64,000 bases of DNA, from the NCBI GenBank assembly GCA_030280995.1, contig JASXTE010000014.1:23779150-23843149 (forward strand), written 5' to 3'. Of the stretch, positions 22,107 through 33,811 are shown in pieces (position 1 is the stretch's first letter; each line of letters opens with the position of its first letter). Origin of the DNA: Hemileia vastatrix. Its lineage: Eukaryota; Basidiomycota; Pucciniomycetes; Pucciniales; Zaghouaniaceae. Position numbers and translations under genes: made by a program. A model generated the notes under the pieces. The model was not told where the DNA came from, searched no databases, and was given only the letters and a program-made list of their open reading frames with translations.

Positions 22107-23414
22107 TGTAAGCTGGTCGTCTAGAAGAAGAAGAATAATAATAAAGAAATAAAAGAGAACTAGGATAAGGTGAAGAGATAGTAATTAATATTAAACGAAA
22201 TTTAAAATTTTAATTAAAAGAAGAGAGAGAAATAAAGAAATGCAACAACAATTTCCTGAGTAGAGAGACAATGGGAGGTTCAATTTAAATATAATAATAA
22301 TTATTTTAATAAATTATATCTCAGTGCATGGTTCACAATTACTATTATTAATAGACTTACTGCAGCCTTAGAATATTTATTTACCTTTTAAATTAGACTT
22401 ATAATACTAATAAAAAATAGAATAAATGTGTTATATATATTTAAAAAATATGTCAAAGTTTAGTGTAATAAGTGATGCAGCTAAATGGAATTATCCAAAG
22501 CCTTTTATAAGAAAAAAGAATCCTCTGAAGTGCCACAAATGAGTAATTACAAAGTAGTAATAAAGTGAAACAAGAATATATAAGAATAAAACTAAAACAT
22601 AGAGATTGAGAGAAAAACATGAAACAATAAACTAAACCTGTGAGTAAGTAGCCAACTCTCCCACCATAAGTTCCCAAAACAATTAATTAAAATAATCAGT
22701 AGCTAAGTAAGTCTGAAACATAAGAACAGTGAGTGAAATAACCCAAAACAGATATTACAGTGAGATGTAAAGGGTTTAATTTAAACAAATAGAATTATTT
22801 TCAAGCAAAGATCTATGTAATCAATTTAATCAAGTATAAAGCAAATTTAATTAAATTTAATTAATTGTTTTAACTATGTAATAAATTCAAAACTTGTTTA
22901 AATAAAACAAATAATTAATTTAATGATATTTCTAATTTAAAGTGAGAATTTTAATACCATCTTATTAAATAAGTGTTTTAATTTATTTAATAATTTTACT
23001 GACACAATTAACGGTCAAAAAAGCGCCCAATATTATTGTTTAATAAGATATGTATGGCTTTATTTAATATATAATTCTAATTAATTAATTTAATTACATT
23101 ATAAGTTAATTTTACACTTATAATTTATAATATATGTTTATAATTAATCAATTCTTAATTTATATTTATTAAATACATAAAAATGCACCATAATTTATAG
23201 AATATATATCATGCTTAATTTATATGTTTAAATAATTTATATAATAATAAAATTAATATAATACTTATTATATACATTTAATAAAATAATTATATCATTT
23301 CATTATGCAATATAAGATTAATTTATATACATAATAAGCAAATTTTTACACCCTCATTAATTTCCAGTAACTTGACATAAAATTTACTGGGCTCCTGGTA
23401 TAGTCTGGCTGACA
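22107..23414 (-). repeat. 3' LTR of element D
   Basis: On the minus strand it starts TGTCAGCCAGACTATACC and ends at 22107 with CTTACA. It is preceded at 23415-23426 by the polypurine tract AGAGTGAGGGAG. Very AT-rich; the whole length aligns with 37602-38897. Confidence 0.85.
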
Positions 23415-23446
23415 CTCCCTCACTCTAAAAAAACAATAAAAAAATG

Positions 23447-25996
23447 CTAAGATTTTTTCTTTTTATACTTATTTGACAAAGTAGGAAGATTTGAAATTTC
23501 CTTGCCAGGTATCCATGCATCATGTTCAGATGATTTGTTCTCATATCTCAATAAATATTCAGTACCTCTTTCAGAAGTGATACTTCTATCATTGAGAATT
23601 TTATCAATTTCTGCAGTTTCTGTGACTTCCTGAGGGTTTTTCTTAGGTATTCCCCTTCTTTTGGGAAATAAGTCACTGTTAGAAGTATAAGGCCTAAGCA
23701 AAGAAATGAGAAAAACAGGATGTTCCCTATCATATGGAGAATACAATACAACTTCTACTGAATTGTATCCAACCATTCTTTTAACAACAAATGGTCCCAC
23801 AAAAGGATCTTTTAATTTGTTGTTACCTTGTAGATTGAAATGGACAGTAGATATCAACACTTCATCACCCTTGTTAAATGTGTATTCTTTATGGGATTTA
23901 TTCCATCTCTTCTTTTCATATTCAAATGCTTTATCAATACAGCTTTTAGCATGTTTTCTGCATAGCTGTTGCATTTGCATAAAAAATTTTACACCGGGGT
24001 GTAGTTCCAACTTAGGTAATTTATTATTGAGAATTTGAGCAGGAGTGTTTGGGACATAACCTAACCAAAGCTCAAAAGGCTTTTTCTCAGTGACAGAATG
24101 AACAGTGCTATTATATTCAAATTCAAGACCAGGAAATAGAGTGACCCAGTCATGAGTAAATCTGTCATTGTCTTTATATTCTAATCCAAAGGCACAATAC
24201 CTTCTAATCATATCTTCCAGAGTTTGAATCATACTTTCAGCTATACCATCAGTCTGAGGATGGTGAGCTGTAGACAACTTTAACTCACAGCCACAAATAT
24301 CCATCAAAGAGGTCCAAAACTCAGATGTAAGTTTTGGATCTCTATCTGAGATAATGGCTTTTGGAAATCCAAAAATATTAATCATGTAATTCCACCATAA
24401 GAAAGCTAATTCCTTTGTGGATACATCTTTGTGGGTGGGAATAAATTTGCACATTTTTGTGAATCTATCCACTATTACCAACAAGAGTTATAAATGTCTT
24501 TACCTGCTACAGGAAGACCAGTGACAAAATTCATGTTAATTATTTACCAAGGAGCATCAAGTTCTTCAATATGTTGTAATAGCTCTGCTCTTTTACCTGT
24601 CAACCTTTTAGATTTCTGGCAGGAATCATAAGATTCAACATATAATTTTGTATCTTCAGACATATTAGCCCACCAAGCAGTGTTTTTGATTCTAATCAAT
24701 GTTTTTTCTAGATCAAAATGACCAGCTAATATGTCATCATGACAAAGTTTGAGGATAGTTTCTTTCATAGAAGGAGGAATTACAATTACAATAGTAAGCT
24801 TTCTTCTATAATATATATAACCATCTTCAATAGAAAACTTTCCCTTAATCAAAGCATTTTGATACTTTGCAGGAAGAGTTTTAATCAATTCTTGAATTTA
24901 AGCATTCTTAGGATCATTTAAGAAAGTAACTAATTTATTAAAATCAGAATCTTTATCATATGAATCTAGAATTAATTGTATTAACTCTTCTTCCATATCA
25001 ACTATAAATATACCATGGATATGAACAGTATCATCTTCAGATACATAAGCAGGATTGGAGTCATTATTTAACAGAGGCAATCTAGACAGCATATCAACAT
25101 TGGAGTGAGAATTTCCAGCCCTATGGATAATTTTCATTCCTCCTCTGTATTCTTGAACAGCAAGTTGCCACCTAAACATATGTCTATTAGGTGTTTTCAG
25201 GTTTAAGAGGGACTTCACAGCACTACAGTCAGTTACCAATTCAAACTTTTAGTCATCCAGGTAGTAATGAAGCTTCTCAAGAGCCCAAACAACTGCTAAG
25301 CACTCTAATTGAGTGGCACCATATTTCAATTCACTATTTCTCAAGGTTCTTGAAATATAACAAATTAGAGCCTCTGAGGATTTATCATTAATAATTTGTT
25401 TCTGGTGAAGGGAAGCACCCAGACCAACAAAGCTAGCATCCGTGTACAGTACAAAAGGGTTTTTGAAATCTGGAAGAGCCAAGATAGGGGCTGTCATTAA
25501 ACAACATTTTAATGCATCAAAAGCTTTTTGACAGTCATTATTCCAGATAAATGCAACATCTTTTCTAGGTAGTTTGGTAAGAGGCAAGGCTATGACCTGA
25601 TAATTTTTAATATATTTTCTATAATAGCCACACATACCCAAAAAACATTGTATTTCTCTTACAGAAGTTGGTGCCTTTACATTTTGAATTGCAGCAACTT
25701 TGTTGTGGTCTACACAAATTTGTAGGCCTGAAACAACATGGCCAAGGACTTTCAAAGATTGAAAACCAAATTTACACTTTTTCAAGGACAAGGTCATATT
25801 GATTTCATCCTTTTTTTGAAAAACTCTATTTAAGTGAATTATATGTTCATCAAAGGTTTTAGAAAAAACTATAATATCATCAATGTACGCCATGAGCTAT
25901 CCCTCGATTATTTCCTGATGGAAAGTGTTATCCATGACTTTTTGAAAATCTGAAGGGGCATTTTTAGGGCCAAATGGCATTCTAACATACTTATAT
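23447..25996 (-). pseudogene. Element D pol 3' part: RT end, RNase H, integrase, chromodomain
   Basis: Read from 25996 downward. RT starts at a segment equivalent to KYVRMPFGP, then a stop, then the YIDD box (25893-25880). RNase H follows (YTDASFVGLG, about 25440). A TAA-equivalent stop at 25249 and a stop near 24897 interrupt it. The integrase zinc region (24544-24888) has YDSC in place of CDSC, losing one zinc ligand. The catalytic core resumes at 24484 with SDRDPKL, and ESM replaces the usual ERM. The GPF motif and chromodomain run to 23447. This copy cannot be functional. Confidence 0.8.
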
Positions 25997-26801
25997 TGTC
26001 AGCCAGGCTGCTAGACTTACCCAGTAAAATAATTGATTATTATTTACTGGATGAAGCCAGGCCTTATTATTTTAATTATTTAATTATAAATTAGTTACAT
26101 TAAAATTACCTATAATAAATTAACTAATTACAGAATGGTAAAATTAATGAATAATTAAAATTAAATTAAAAATGTCCCTTATATTTTTATTCTCTAACAC
26201 TGTGCTCATTGACAGGTTGAAAGAAATAAAAAATTTTATTAAAAAATAGATTAAAATCAAAAAAAAAAATTAATATTCAAATAAAAATAAATATATACAA
26301 AAAATTCAAATTTCTTATTTAGAATTGACCTTTACAGTGAATATTAAATAAATTAATGTATTCCTGACATACTCTGTAAATACATCTTTTTGACACCTTC
26401 TTTTTAGAACAACTTTATTATTTGAAAATACTCCTTCTGTAATATTCCTTTTTCTCTCTCTCTCATACTACTGTTTTTAGAATTTTATTGCCGTGCTTTG
26501 TCTCTCCTTTGCCTATATAAGGCCTCCCTTTTTGGTTGTTTTTTAAGCATTCCATTACTTATCTATTTTATTATAACTATTTAAAATACATTTATTACTA
26601 TCTATTAGTGACTTAGTATTTACATCCACATAATTCTTAAAACATTAATTATAATAATAATATAAATCTTTACCTCTGTCTATTGAGTAAACATTCTATA
26701 AGATAAGGAAATATGTACCCAAGTTTGAATCCCATAAATATGGCTGTTACCGCCATTGGACCTCCTTGAAAAACCTTCTAGACTTGAAAGACCCCTTTAA
26801 A
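25997..26801 (+). repeat. 5' LTR of element C
   Basis: Same subfamily as LTR A: TGTCAGCCAGGCTGCTAG start, palindrome built on CCAGTAAAATAATTG, TATA box GCCTATATAAGGC at 26511-26523, and an end near CCCCTTTAAA. The exact 3' boundary is uncertain by a few bases because no 3' partner survives. Confidence 0.75.
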
Positions 26802-27003
26802 TCTGAGGCCCTTTCCAATTAGTCAAGGGCACATCAATATCTTGAAGCCGGGGACCGAGGGACCATTGACGACGAGGTGCCAATAGGACAAGTATACGAC
26901 AAAGACGCTGAATGTCATCAGCCATGTGAACTACTTTTTTCTGTGACCGGGAATTGAACCCCGCTCCAAAACTTAGGTTCATATAATGACTATAGTCAAA
27001 TAT
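26802..27003 (+). promoter_or_regulatory. Leader of C, antisense-tRNA-like segment
   Basis: TTTTTTCTGTGACCGGGAAT at 26934-26953, followed by TGAACCCCGCTCC. Its complement has a T-arm core GGTTCAATTCCC followed by an acceptor-like TCACAGA. This is the best preserved of the four copies. It lies about 135 nt after the LTR rather than directly next to it, where a primer-binding site normally sits. Confidence 0.45.
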
Positions 27004-27125
27004 CACTGCAAACATTTTGATGTCGCATCATGCCTGATGCGACTGTCCGTTGCACGCATCCCCCGCCAAATGTGTGCGACGGAAAGACGCATCAGGGTTG
27101 ATGCGGCATTAGAATGTTTGTAGTG
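27004..27125. mobile_element. Second CACTA-like MITE family, 122 bp
   Basis: Left end CACTGCAAACATTTTGATG; right end CATTAGAATGTTTGTAGTG, which is its inverted match. A perfect 3-bp duplication TAT lies at 27001-27003 and 27126-27128. The inner arms continue with GCATCATGCCTGATGCG and CGCATCAGGGTTGATGCG, which are themselves self-complementary. GC content is far above that of the host sequence. The empty site is visible in element A near 7010. Confidence 0.8.
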
Positions 27126-27269
27126 TATATTTGTGGTAATTATATTGATTACTATTTGTGGGTCACTTTCCACTTTTCATACTCTACATAATTCCTTTTA
27201 CTCAGAACTCGGTAAGTGGCATTAATTTGCTCATTTTAAAGGGGGAGGTGTCTGGTAATTTGGAATATT

Positions 27270-27795
27270 TTTTTTCCTAGTTGAAAAAGATAAAATTATA
27301 GTTTTCTTAGTCCTAGAAGTAATATAAAATATTTTATTATTATTATATCATATTTTTTTTCAGTTAGCTTTGTCCTGATAAATTAAAATAATATTATTGT
27401 TCCAGTTGAAAAATTGTCCTGACAATAAAAGTATTAATAATAATAAAATTAATTTATATTAAAATTATTTCAGTTGACATCAAGTCCTGATAATTAAATA
27501 TCTTTCAGTTGATTTTAATCCCGATAATTATCAAAATTTAATTTATTGGTTAAAAAATAAATTCTGTTTCTTCAGTTGATTTCTTTTAATCCTGGTTATA
27601 AAATTATTTTAAATTAATAAAAATTGTGATTATTATTTCAGTTGATTTTAATCCTGATAATTATCAAAATTTAATTTATTGGTGAAAAAATAAATTTTGT
27701 TTCTTCAGTTGATTTCTTTTAATCCTGGTTATAAAATTATTTTTAAATTAATAAAAATTGTGATTATTATTTCAGTTGATTTTTTGTCCTGAAGA
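27270..27795 (+). repeat. Leader hairpin array of C
   Basis: First unit CTAG TT GAA ... GTC CTAG (inner pair damaged), then eight short units. Four have GAT paired with ATC (for example 27573-27594), one GAC with GTC, one GAT with GTC, and two are degenerate. A segment of about 133 bp is repeated (27505 and 27637; 27571 and 27706). Confidence 0.6.
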
Positions 27796-27892
27796 TTTTT
27801 AAATTTTTTTTTCTTATTTTTCTTTATAAAAAGCAAAAATAAAACTAATACATTTAATATTTCCTTCCCTCAGTTCAAGTTATATTTAAAAA

Positions 27893-29443
27893 ATGACTGA
27901 TCAAGGTGTTTCTGCTACCTGTGAAGAGAAATTGGATCTCATTGATTATGATGAAGCTACTTCTGTAAGTTTTCCCTTGACTACAAAATTGGATCAAATT
28001 AATCAATTATTGAACCAATCAGGATGTGGAAATGGAGGAAGTTGAAATACTAGTGGAGAAAAATGCCCAGGAACAAAAGCCTTCCATCAACCCCCTAGAA
28101 GGACTTTCCGAAGGCTTCAAAATAAAAAAAATGCCTTTACCTCAGCAAGTAAAGAATCTCTCCACCCACATAAAGGAACTGAGGACAGAGAACGTAAGAC
28201 TGAGAGCAAGAACAGACTCATTAGAAGAAAAGGTAAGAAAAATAGATGCCTTTCTTCAAGAGAAGCGGAGACCTCCTCCCCCCAGGTATCTTCCACAGTT
28301 GGCTCCCCAGAAACCAGAAAAGGTGGAAGTGTCAAAGTGTAAGTGGGATTAGTTAAACATCCAGTGGGATTATCTGTCTCAACAGCAGCAGCCTCAAACA
28401 CCTCAGGCAGGTCCGTCAAGATCCAGTCAATTCAACCCAACACATCCTCACCCTTATCAAGGAGGCAGAAAAAGAAAAAACAATATCCAGATCTTTCCCA
28501 AGCCTTGGTAAGTCCCTCTATTGAATCTCAAGTACTATTTCATGTTACTGATCCAGTTCCTTCAGGTGATTCTGGAAGAGGGGATGAAACTATGAGACCA
28601 GTAGAGGTTGATAAGAGTAGACAAATCACTCAATTTTCTAATGTATCTAATCCTTTAGTTTTAATTGCTACTTCAATGATAAATCCTGATATGGCTATTA
28701 TTGATGAAACACTTGAGCCTGAGTTTTATGAGAATCTGGAAAGTTACTCTGTTTCTTTATTGAGAAACACTCCAGATGTAGCTAGAATTAATGATGAATA
28801 TTTTAGAGATATAATTGCTAAACAAAATCATATAATGAACAACACGCAATTAAATCAGAAATATAATATTTTTTTAACTGAACAGGGTTATCAAGCATTG
28901 AGGAGTGAGTTACAGAGAGTTTCTGATGATTTGTTTCATTACAAAGCAACTCATGAAAAGAAAGTTGCTTTATGGCAAAATATCAAAAATGATTTGTCTA
29001 AACTACAAGATACTGTATCAGCCTGTTTCCAGGAGCTAGATGTAGATAAGATGAAACTGAAAATATTGAGTGATCATTATTCATCTTTTAAAAGTAAACC
29101 CAGTTATCTTTTGCAACAATCAATGAGAGTTTATCTAGTCTTCCAACAGTGAAAACCAGACTAACAACCATTGAAGAAAAATTGAATTCATTGTTTAATG
29201 ATCAAATATATTCTGAAACTTTTTTGAAGGAACATATGGTACAGGATGCTCCAAGTTAACCTGTTGCTAGTTCATCTAAAGTAAAATTAGATTCAGAAAT
29301 GCCTGTTGATACCACTGAGTTTCCATCAAAAATTGATGATGCACCAGGATCTTCAACAGAAGGATTAAAAAATGAGACTACTGCAAAATTGGAAAAGTTA
29401 CAGCTGCTTCTTACTCAGAAACAAGCTAATACTAAGGAGACTC
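27893..29443 (+). pseudogene. Element C ORF1 and coiled-coil gag, broken
   Basis: Exon 1 is 27893-27964 (MTDQGVSATCEEKLD), intron 27965-28022 (58 nt, GTAAGT...CAG), and exon 2 continues in phase 0 as DVEMEEVEILV. A premature TAG near 28350 breaks exon 2; beyond it the frame still ends FPKPW then TAA inside GTAAGT (28508). The coiled-coil gag frame is open to 29152 and then shifts. The remainder ends at the solo LTR at 29444. It resumes at 30627 with a one-base difference that shifts the frame. Confidence 0.7.
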
Positions 29444-30621
29444 TGTCATCCTATAATATCCCTAGGACTGAGTATTTCTTATGCTTAAAATAAGATAACC
29501 TTAAGTAAATTAAGCTTATATCTTAAAAATAAGGTTAAAATAATAATATATATTATTATATTATATATATATATAATTATTATTCTATTATACAACTTAT
29601 AGTAGTTTAAATAGCTTATCCATAGCCTGATAATACTTATTAAGGTGTTAATGGAGTCATAATATACTTATCTTAAGTGATATGAATTAATTATTGACAT
29701 ACATAAGCTTATATGCATACATAAATCTCATATTCAGTGAAATATGCAGTATATTATGTATATTTAGGTATATAAGTGGGTTTTAGCCCCTTGATAGCCT
29801 ATAACCTTTGTTTTTCTGCTTATTTTAGGTCATATGGACGAAATCAGTGGACTCACAACGCCTACAGAAGCATAGACATCTATATCAGGCGCATACACTC
29901 AGTTTGGACAACTAAATTTACTTCCTTGGATGGTTATTCACCAATTTATGGGTTGGAAGGTCATTTCTGGGTTAATGTGGATGCTTGGGGATGTTATTGG
30001 GGGCTTGGAAATTTTATTTGTTTCCTTTATATGCTTTTGGTTTCATTAAATCTCTTTTTGATTGTTTATTTTACCTGTTTCTTTATGGTATCCGCTTTTA
30101 TCTGGATTTTCTATTTGTGGTATAGATCTGTGTTATCATTAATAGTGATGGAGGGTCCTTACTGGAGGTCTGGGTGTTGAATCTGCTTGAAGTGGACGCC
30201 ATGGGGAGGTGATGGGCCCTCACAGTTCTGTAATTGCCGGGGATAGCAGTGACATCATCTGGATTGAAGGTCTGTGCTCTCCAGTAGATTTGGGTATAAG
30301 TAAGGAGGGATTTTGACGGTTATTTATCATCATTCAATTACTACAATTCAAACAAACACTACAATACAATTATTAGCATTCAGAAAAATATTATAAAGCC
30401 ATTATAAATTGATATTATCTTTATATAAGCTATAACTATATTTTATTCACCTATTTTCCACCACTAGCACGCATTTAAATCCAAGTATTGTGAGTTTTAT
30501 TTGAGATTAACTATTTTATTAGTCTTCCCCTGAGGTTTAATCACTAACTTATTTATCAATAAGTAGTAGGACCATAAATAAACACTATTATATCATACTT
30601 ATATACTAGACTATACTGACA
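29444..30621. mobile_element. Solo LTR, 1178 bp, unrelated family
   Basis: Begins TGTCATCCTATAATATCCC and ends CTATACTGACA. Flanked by a perfect 5-bp duplication GACTC (29439-29443 and 30622-30626). The empty site is present in B near 15680 (GGAGACTCCTTC). TG...CA ends plus a 5-bp duplication identify an LTR left by recombination between two LTRs. Orientation and superfamily are not certain. A 134-codon open frame inside it is hydrophobic and has no recognisable domain. Confidence 0.8.
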
Positions 30622-30626
30622 GACTC

Positions 30627-33600
30627 CTTCAAATCAAAAGAATTGGCCAAACTTTACCAGTACCCAACATTTGATGGTGATTCTTCTTCTGATTGGCAGC
30701 AATTCATTTGCAGAATTGATAACTTAAAAAAATCTTACGAACTCCCAGATGAGGAAATTGTGTCTAAGTAAATTTCTTTGTGCACCAATGTAGCCCTAAT
30801 GTGGTATGAATCTGTTCTCTTGGATAGGAATGACTACTCATGGGAAGATTGGAAGAAATTGATTAGAGCACAATTTGGTGGCTCCAAGTTTAGGATGGCT
30901 CAACAAAGGCAGTATGAGGAAACTAGATATAGCTCTTCAACTGATAAACCTATTGAGTTCTTAATGAAAATTTTAAAAATCTTGAGGGCAACGGGCCCAA
31001 ATATAGAGTTTGAGTTATGGAAGGACAGGATCCTTTATAAATTACCAATGTCTTTGAGAGACTTGATAGTGGCTAGGACTAATTTCTCTGGATAACCCTC
31101 TTCTTTCATTAATACTTGTAATGAGATACTTCTAAACAACAAGTATGATGCCAGAAGATTCATTCCTAGAACCCCTTTGGAGAAATCCTCCACTTACCAA
31201 CAGAAACCTCTGGAAAAGGTTGGTAAACCTTCTGCCCCTGTTGCACCTAAAAAGTAAGCAAAAAACACTTGCTTCAAGTGCAACAAGCCTTGGCATAAAG
31301 GCCATGTTTGTGACAAGAAGATAAATCTTGTTGAAAAAACTGAGGAGCATGCTGATGACACAATAGCACTAGATGATACTTCAAGTGATTGTGCCAGAAA
31401 TATTTCATATGAATCTCAACAAGAAATCTTGATTCTGGAAGAAGTTATTCATTATTTAAATACAATTGATATTGATAACAATGATTTATCTACAGTTGAG
31501 GATGCTGAGATCATAAAGAACATTGAGGATAGCTCAATTGTTATTTCCCCTCTCAAATCACCAGTCTTGATCAATGGAACCAGCATTGAAGTTGTTCTGG
31601 ATTCTGTAGCTGGAGGAAGTGTAGTATCTGAAAAAGCACTTGCTTCAGTGGATCAAGAATTTAAACCAAAACTTATGCCTATCATTTCTGAAAATTGGAG
31701 AGGTTATGGCTCTGTTTTTTCCCCCATTGGTAAATACAAAGCCACAGTGTTTTTTAAATATAACAATGGTTTTGTAAGAGCTGTATGTGATTTTGTTGTC
31801 ATGAAAAATGATAACTTAAGCAGTTGGTTTATAATAGGAAATAAAATTTTAACTAAATATGCCATAAAATTAGATCCTTCAAACCAATGTTTCACAATGG
31901 GGATTAATGGGAAGAGAAAATTTAAGATTTACTCCCCAAAAAAATATTAAAACATGAATTGAACACATGTAATTCCGTGGTTCAATATATAGGAAGATCT
32001 ACAAAAGAAATGCTTTCCCTTATGTCTGAAATCAACAATTATTCTTTTGGAGAACAACTTTCTGGTGAGGATAAAGATTCCATCATTAAATTAATAAAAT
32101 TTTTTCCTATGGCCTTTGCTCATGGATCACATAAATTAGGATTGGTAAAAGAAGAGCTATAACTTTCATTATCTTGTCCATTAACTGACATACCACCTAG
32201 TTTAAAGAAGAAGCCTTATTCTGCTTCTCCCACAAAGAGAGAATATATTGAGGATAATATCTCTACCCTTTTTAAAATGAATATTATTGAAAAGGTAGTT
32301 GAGACACCTAAATATTGTGTTATCTCACCTGTCCTAATTTCTTATGAGAAAGATAAATCCATGTTATGTGGTGATTATAGAGCATTGAACACCTATAATT
32401 TTGATGATATCTATCCTTTACCTAGAATCAGCTCTATACATGCTACCTTACAAGGTGCTAAATATATAAGCTGTTTGGATGGTAACAAGGGATATCACCA
32501 GGTACCTTTTGAGAAGAATTCCCAGAATTTTTTGATGATTGCTACTCATATGGGTATTTATAAGTATGTTAGGATGCCATTTGGCCCTTTGAATGCCCCT
32601 TCAGTTTTTCAAAAATTTATGGATAACACATTTCATCAGGAGATAATTGAAGGATGGATGATGGTTTATATTTATGATATCATTATATTCTCAAAAATAT
32701 TTGAGGACCATCTTAACCACCTGTGTAAAGTGTTCCACAAAATGGATGAAATAAATATGACACTTGCTTTGAAGAAATGTAAATTTGGCTTTCATTCCTT
32801 AAAAGTGCTTGGTCATGTTGTTTCAGGGTTACAGATATGTGTTGACCAAAACAAAGTGGCAGCCATACAACAGGTGAAGGCTCCTACCACAGTTAGAGAG
32901 CTCCAGAGTTTTTTGGGAATGTGTGGATACTATAGACAGTATATTAAAAATTACCTAGTCATAGCATTATCCCTTACCCAACTGACTAGAAAGGATGTTG
33001 CTTTTGTCGGGAATAGTGAAAGACAGAAAGCTTTTGACACTATGAAACACTGTTTCATGTCAGCACCAATTCTTTCTTTACCTGACTTTAATCAACCTTT
33101 TTTTTTGTACACTAATGCCAGTTTTAGTAGTCTTGGTGCTGCCCTCCATCAAAAACAAGTGATGAATGATAAAGTATTGGAAGTAGTAGTTTGTTATATT
33201 TCAAAAACCTTGAGAAATAGTGAATTGAAATATGGTTCCACTCAGCTTGAATTTTTAGCTGTAGTGTGGGCTCTAGAAAAGCTACATTATTACCTAGATG
33301 ACCAGAAATTTGAACTTGTCACTGACTGAAGTGCAGTTAAATCCCTTTTAAACTTGAAAACACCTAACAGAAATATGTTCAGATGGAAGTTAGCTGTTCA
33401 GGAATACAGAGGGAGAATGACAATTATTCATAGGGCTGGTATTGTTCACTCAAATGTGGATATGTTATCAAGGTTACCTTTACCAAATGATGACTCTAAT
33501 CCTGCTTATGATCCTGAGGATGAAATTATTCATATTCATGGGATATATGTGGTTGATATGGAGGAAGAGCTATTACAGCTTATTCTGGATTCATATGATA

Positions 33601-33811
33601 AGGACACTGACTTAAAAAAGTTTTGCACCATATTAAATGATCCAAATAATGCTTCAATACAAGCATTTATTAAAACCCTTCCAACAAAGTACCAGATGGC
33701 TTTGGAGAAAGGTAAATTTTAAATTGATGAAGGATATCTATATTATAGAAGAAAGTTGAGTAATGTCATTGTTATTCCTCCTTCTATGAAAGAAATAATC
33801 TTGAAAATTTG
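30627..33811 (+). pseudogene. Element C gag end, protease, RT, RNase H, integrase start
   Basis: Capsid-like domain near 30800, zinc knuckle CFKCNKPWHKGHVC near 31275, and protease with DSVA in place of DSGA near 31600. In RT the catalytic box has become YIYD near 32672, losing one catalytic aspartate. RNase H follows to 33329, then a stop (TGA at 33327) and a TAA at 33720. The frame reaches the start of the integrase zinc region and ends at 33811. Many stops and frameshifts. Confidence 0.8.

Larger units (their letters stand above)
25997..33811 (+). mobile_element. Ty3/gypsy chromovirus C, 3'-truncated, nested in D
   Basis: Starts with a 5' LTR (TGTCAGCCAGGCTGC) inserted in D's RT. It runs through leader, ORF1, gag, protease, RT and RNase H, and stops inside the integrase zinc region at about 33811. 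There it abuts D sequence in the opposite orientation. The rest of integrase and the 3' LTR are missing. A CACTA-like MITE (27004-27125) and a solo LTR (29444-30621) interrupt it. Confidence 0.85.

Noticed and set aside
29776..30180. 134-codon hydrophobic frame as a gene
   Set aside because: It lies wholly inside a solo LTR with a perfect target duplication and has no recognisable domain.
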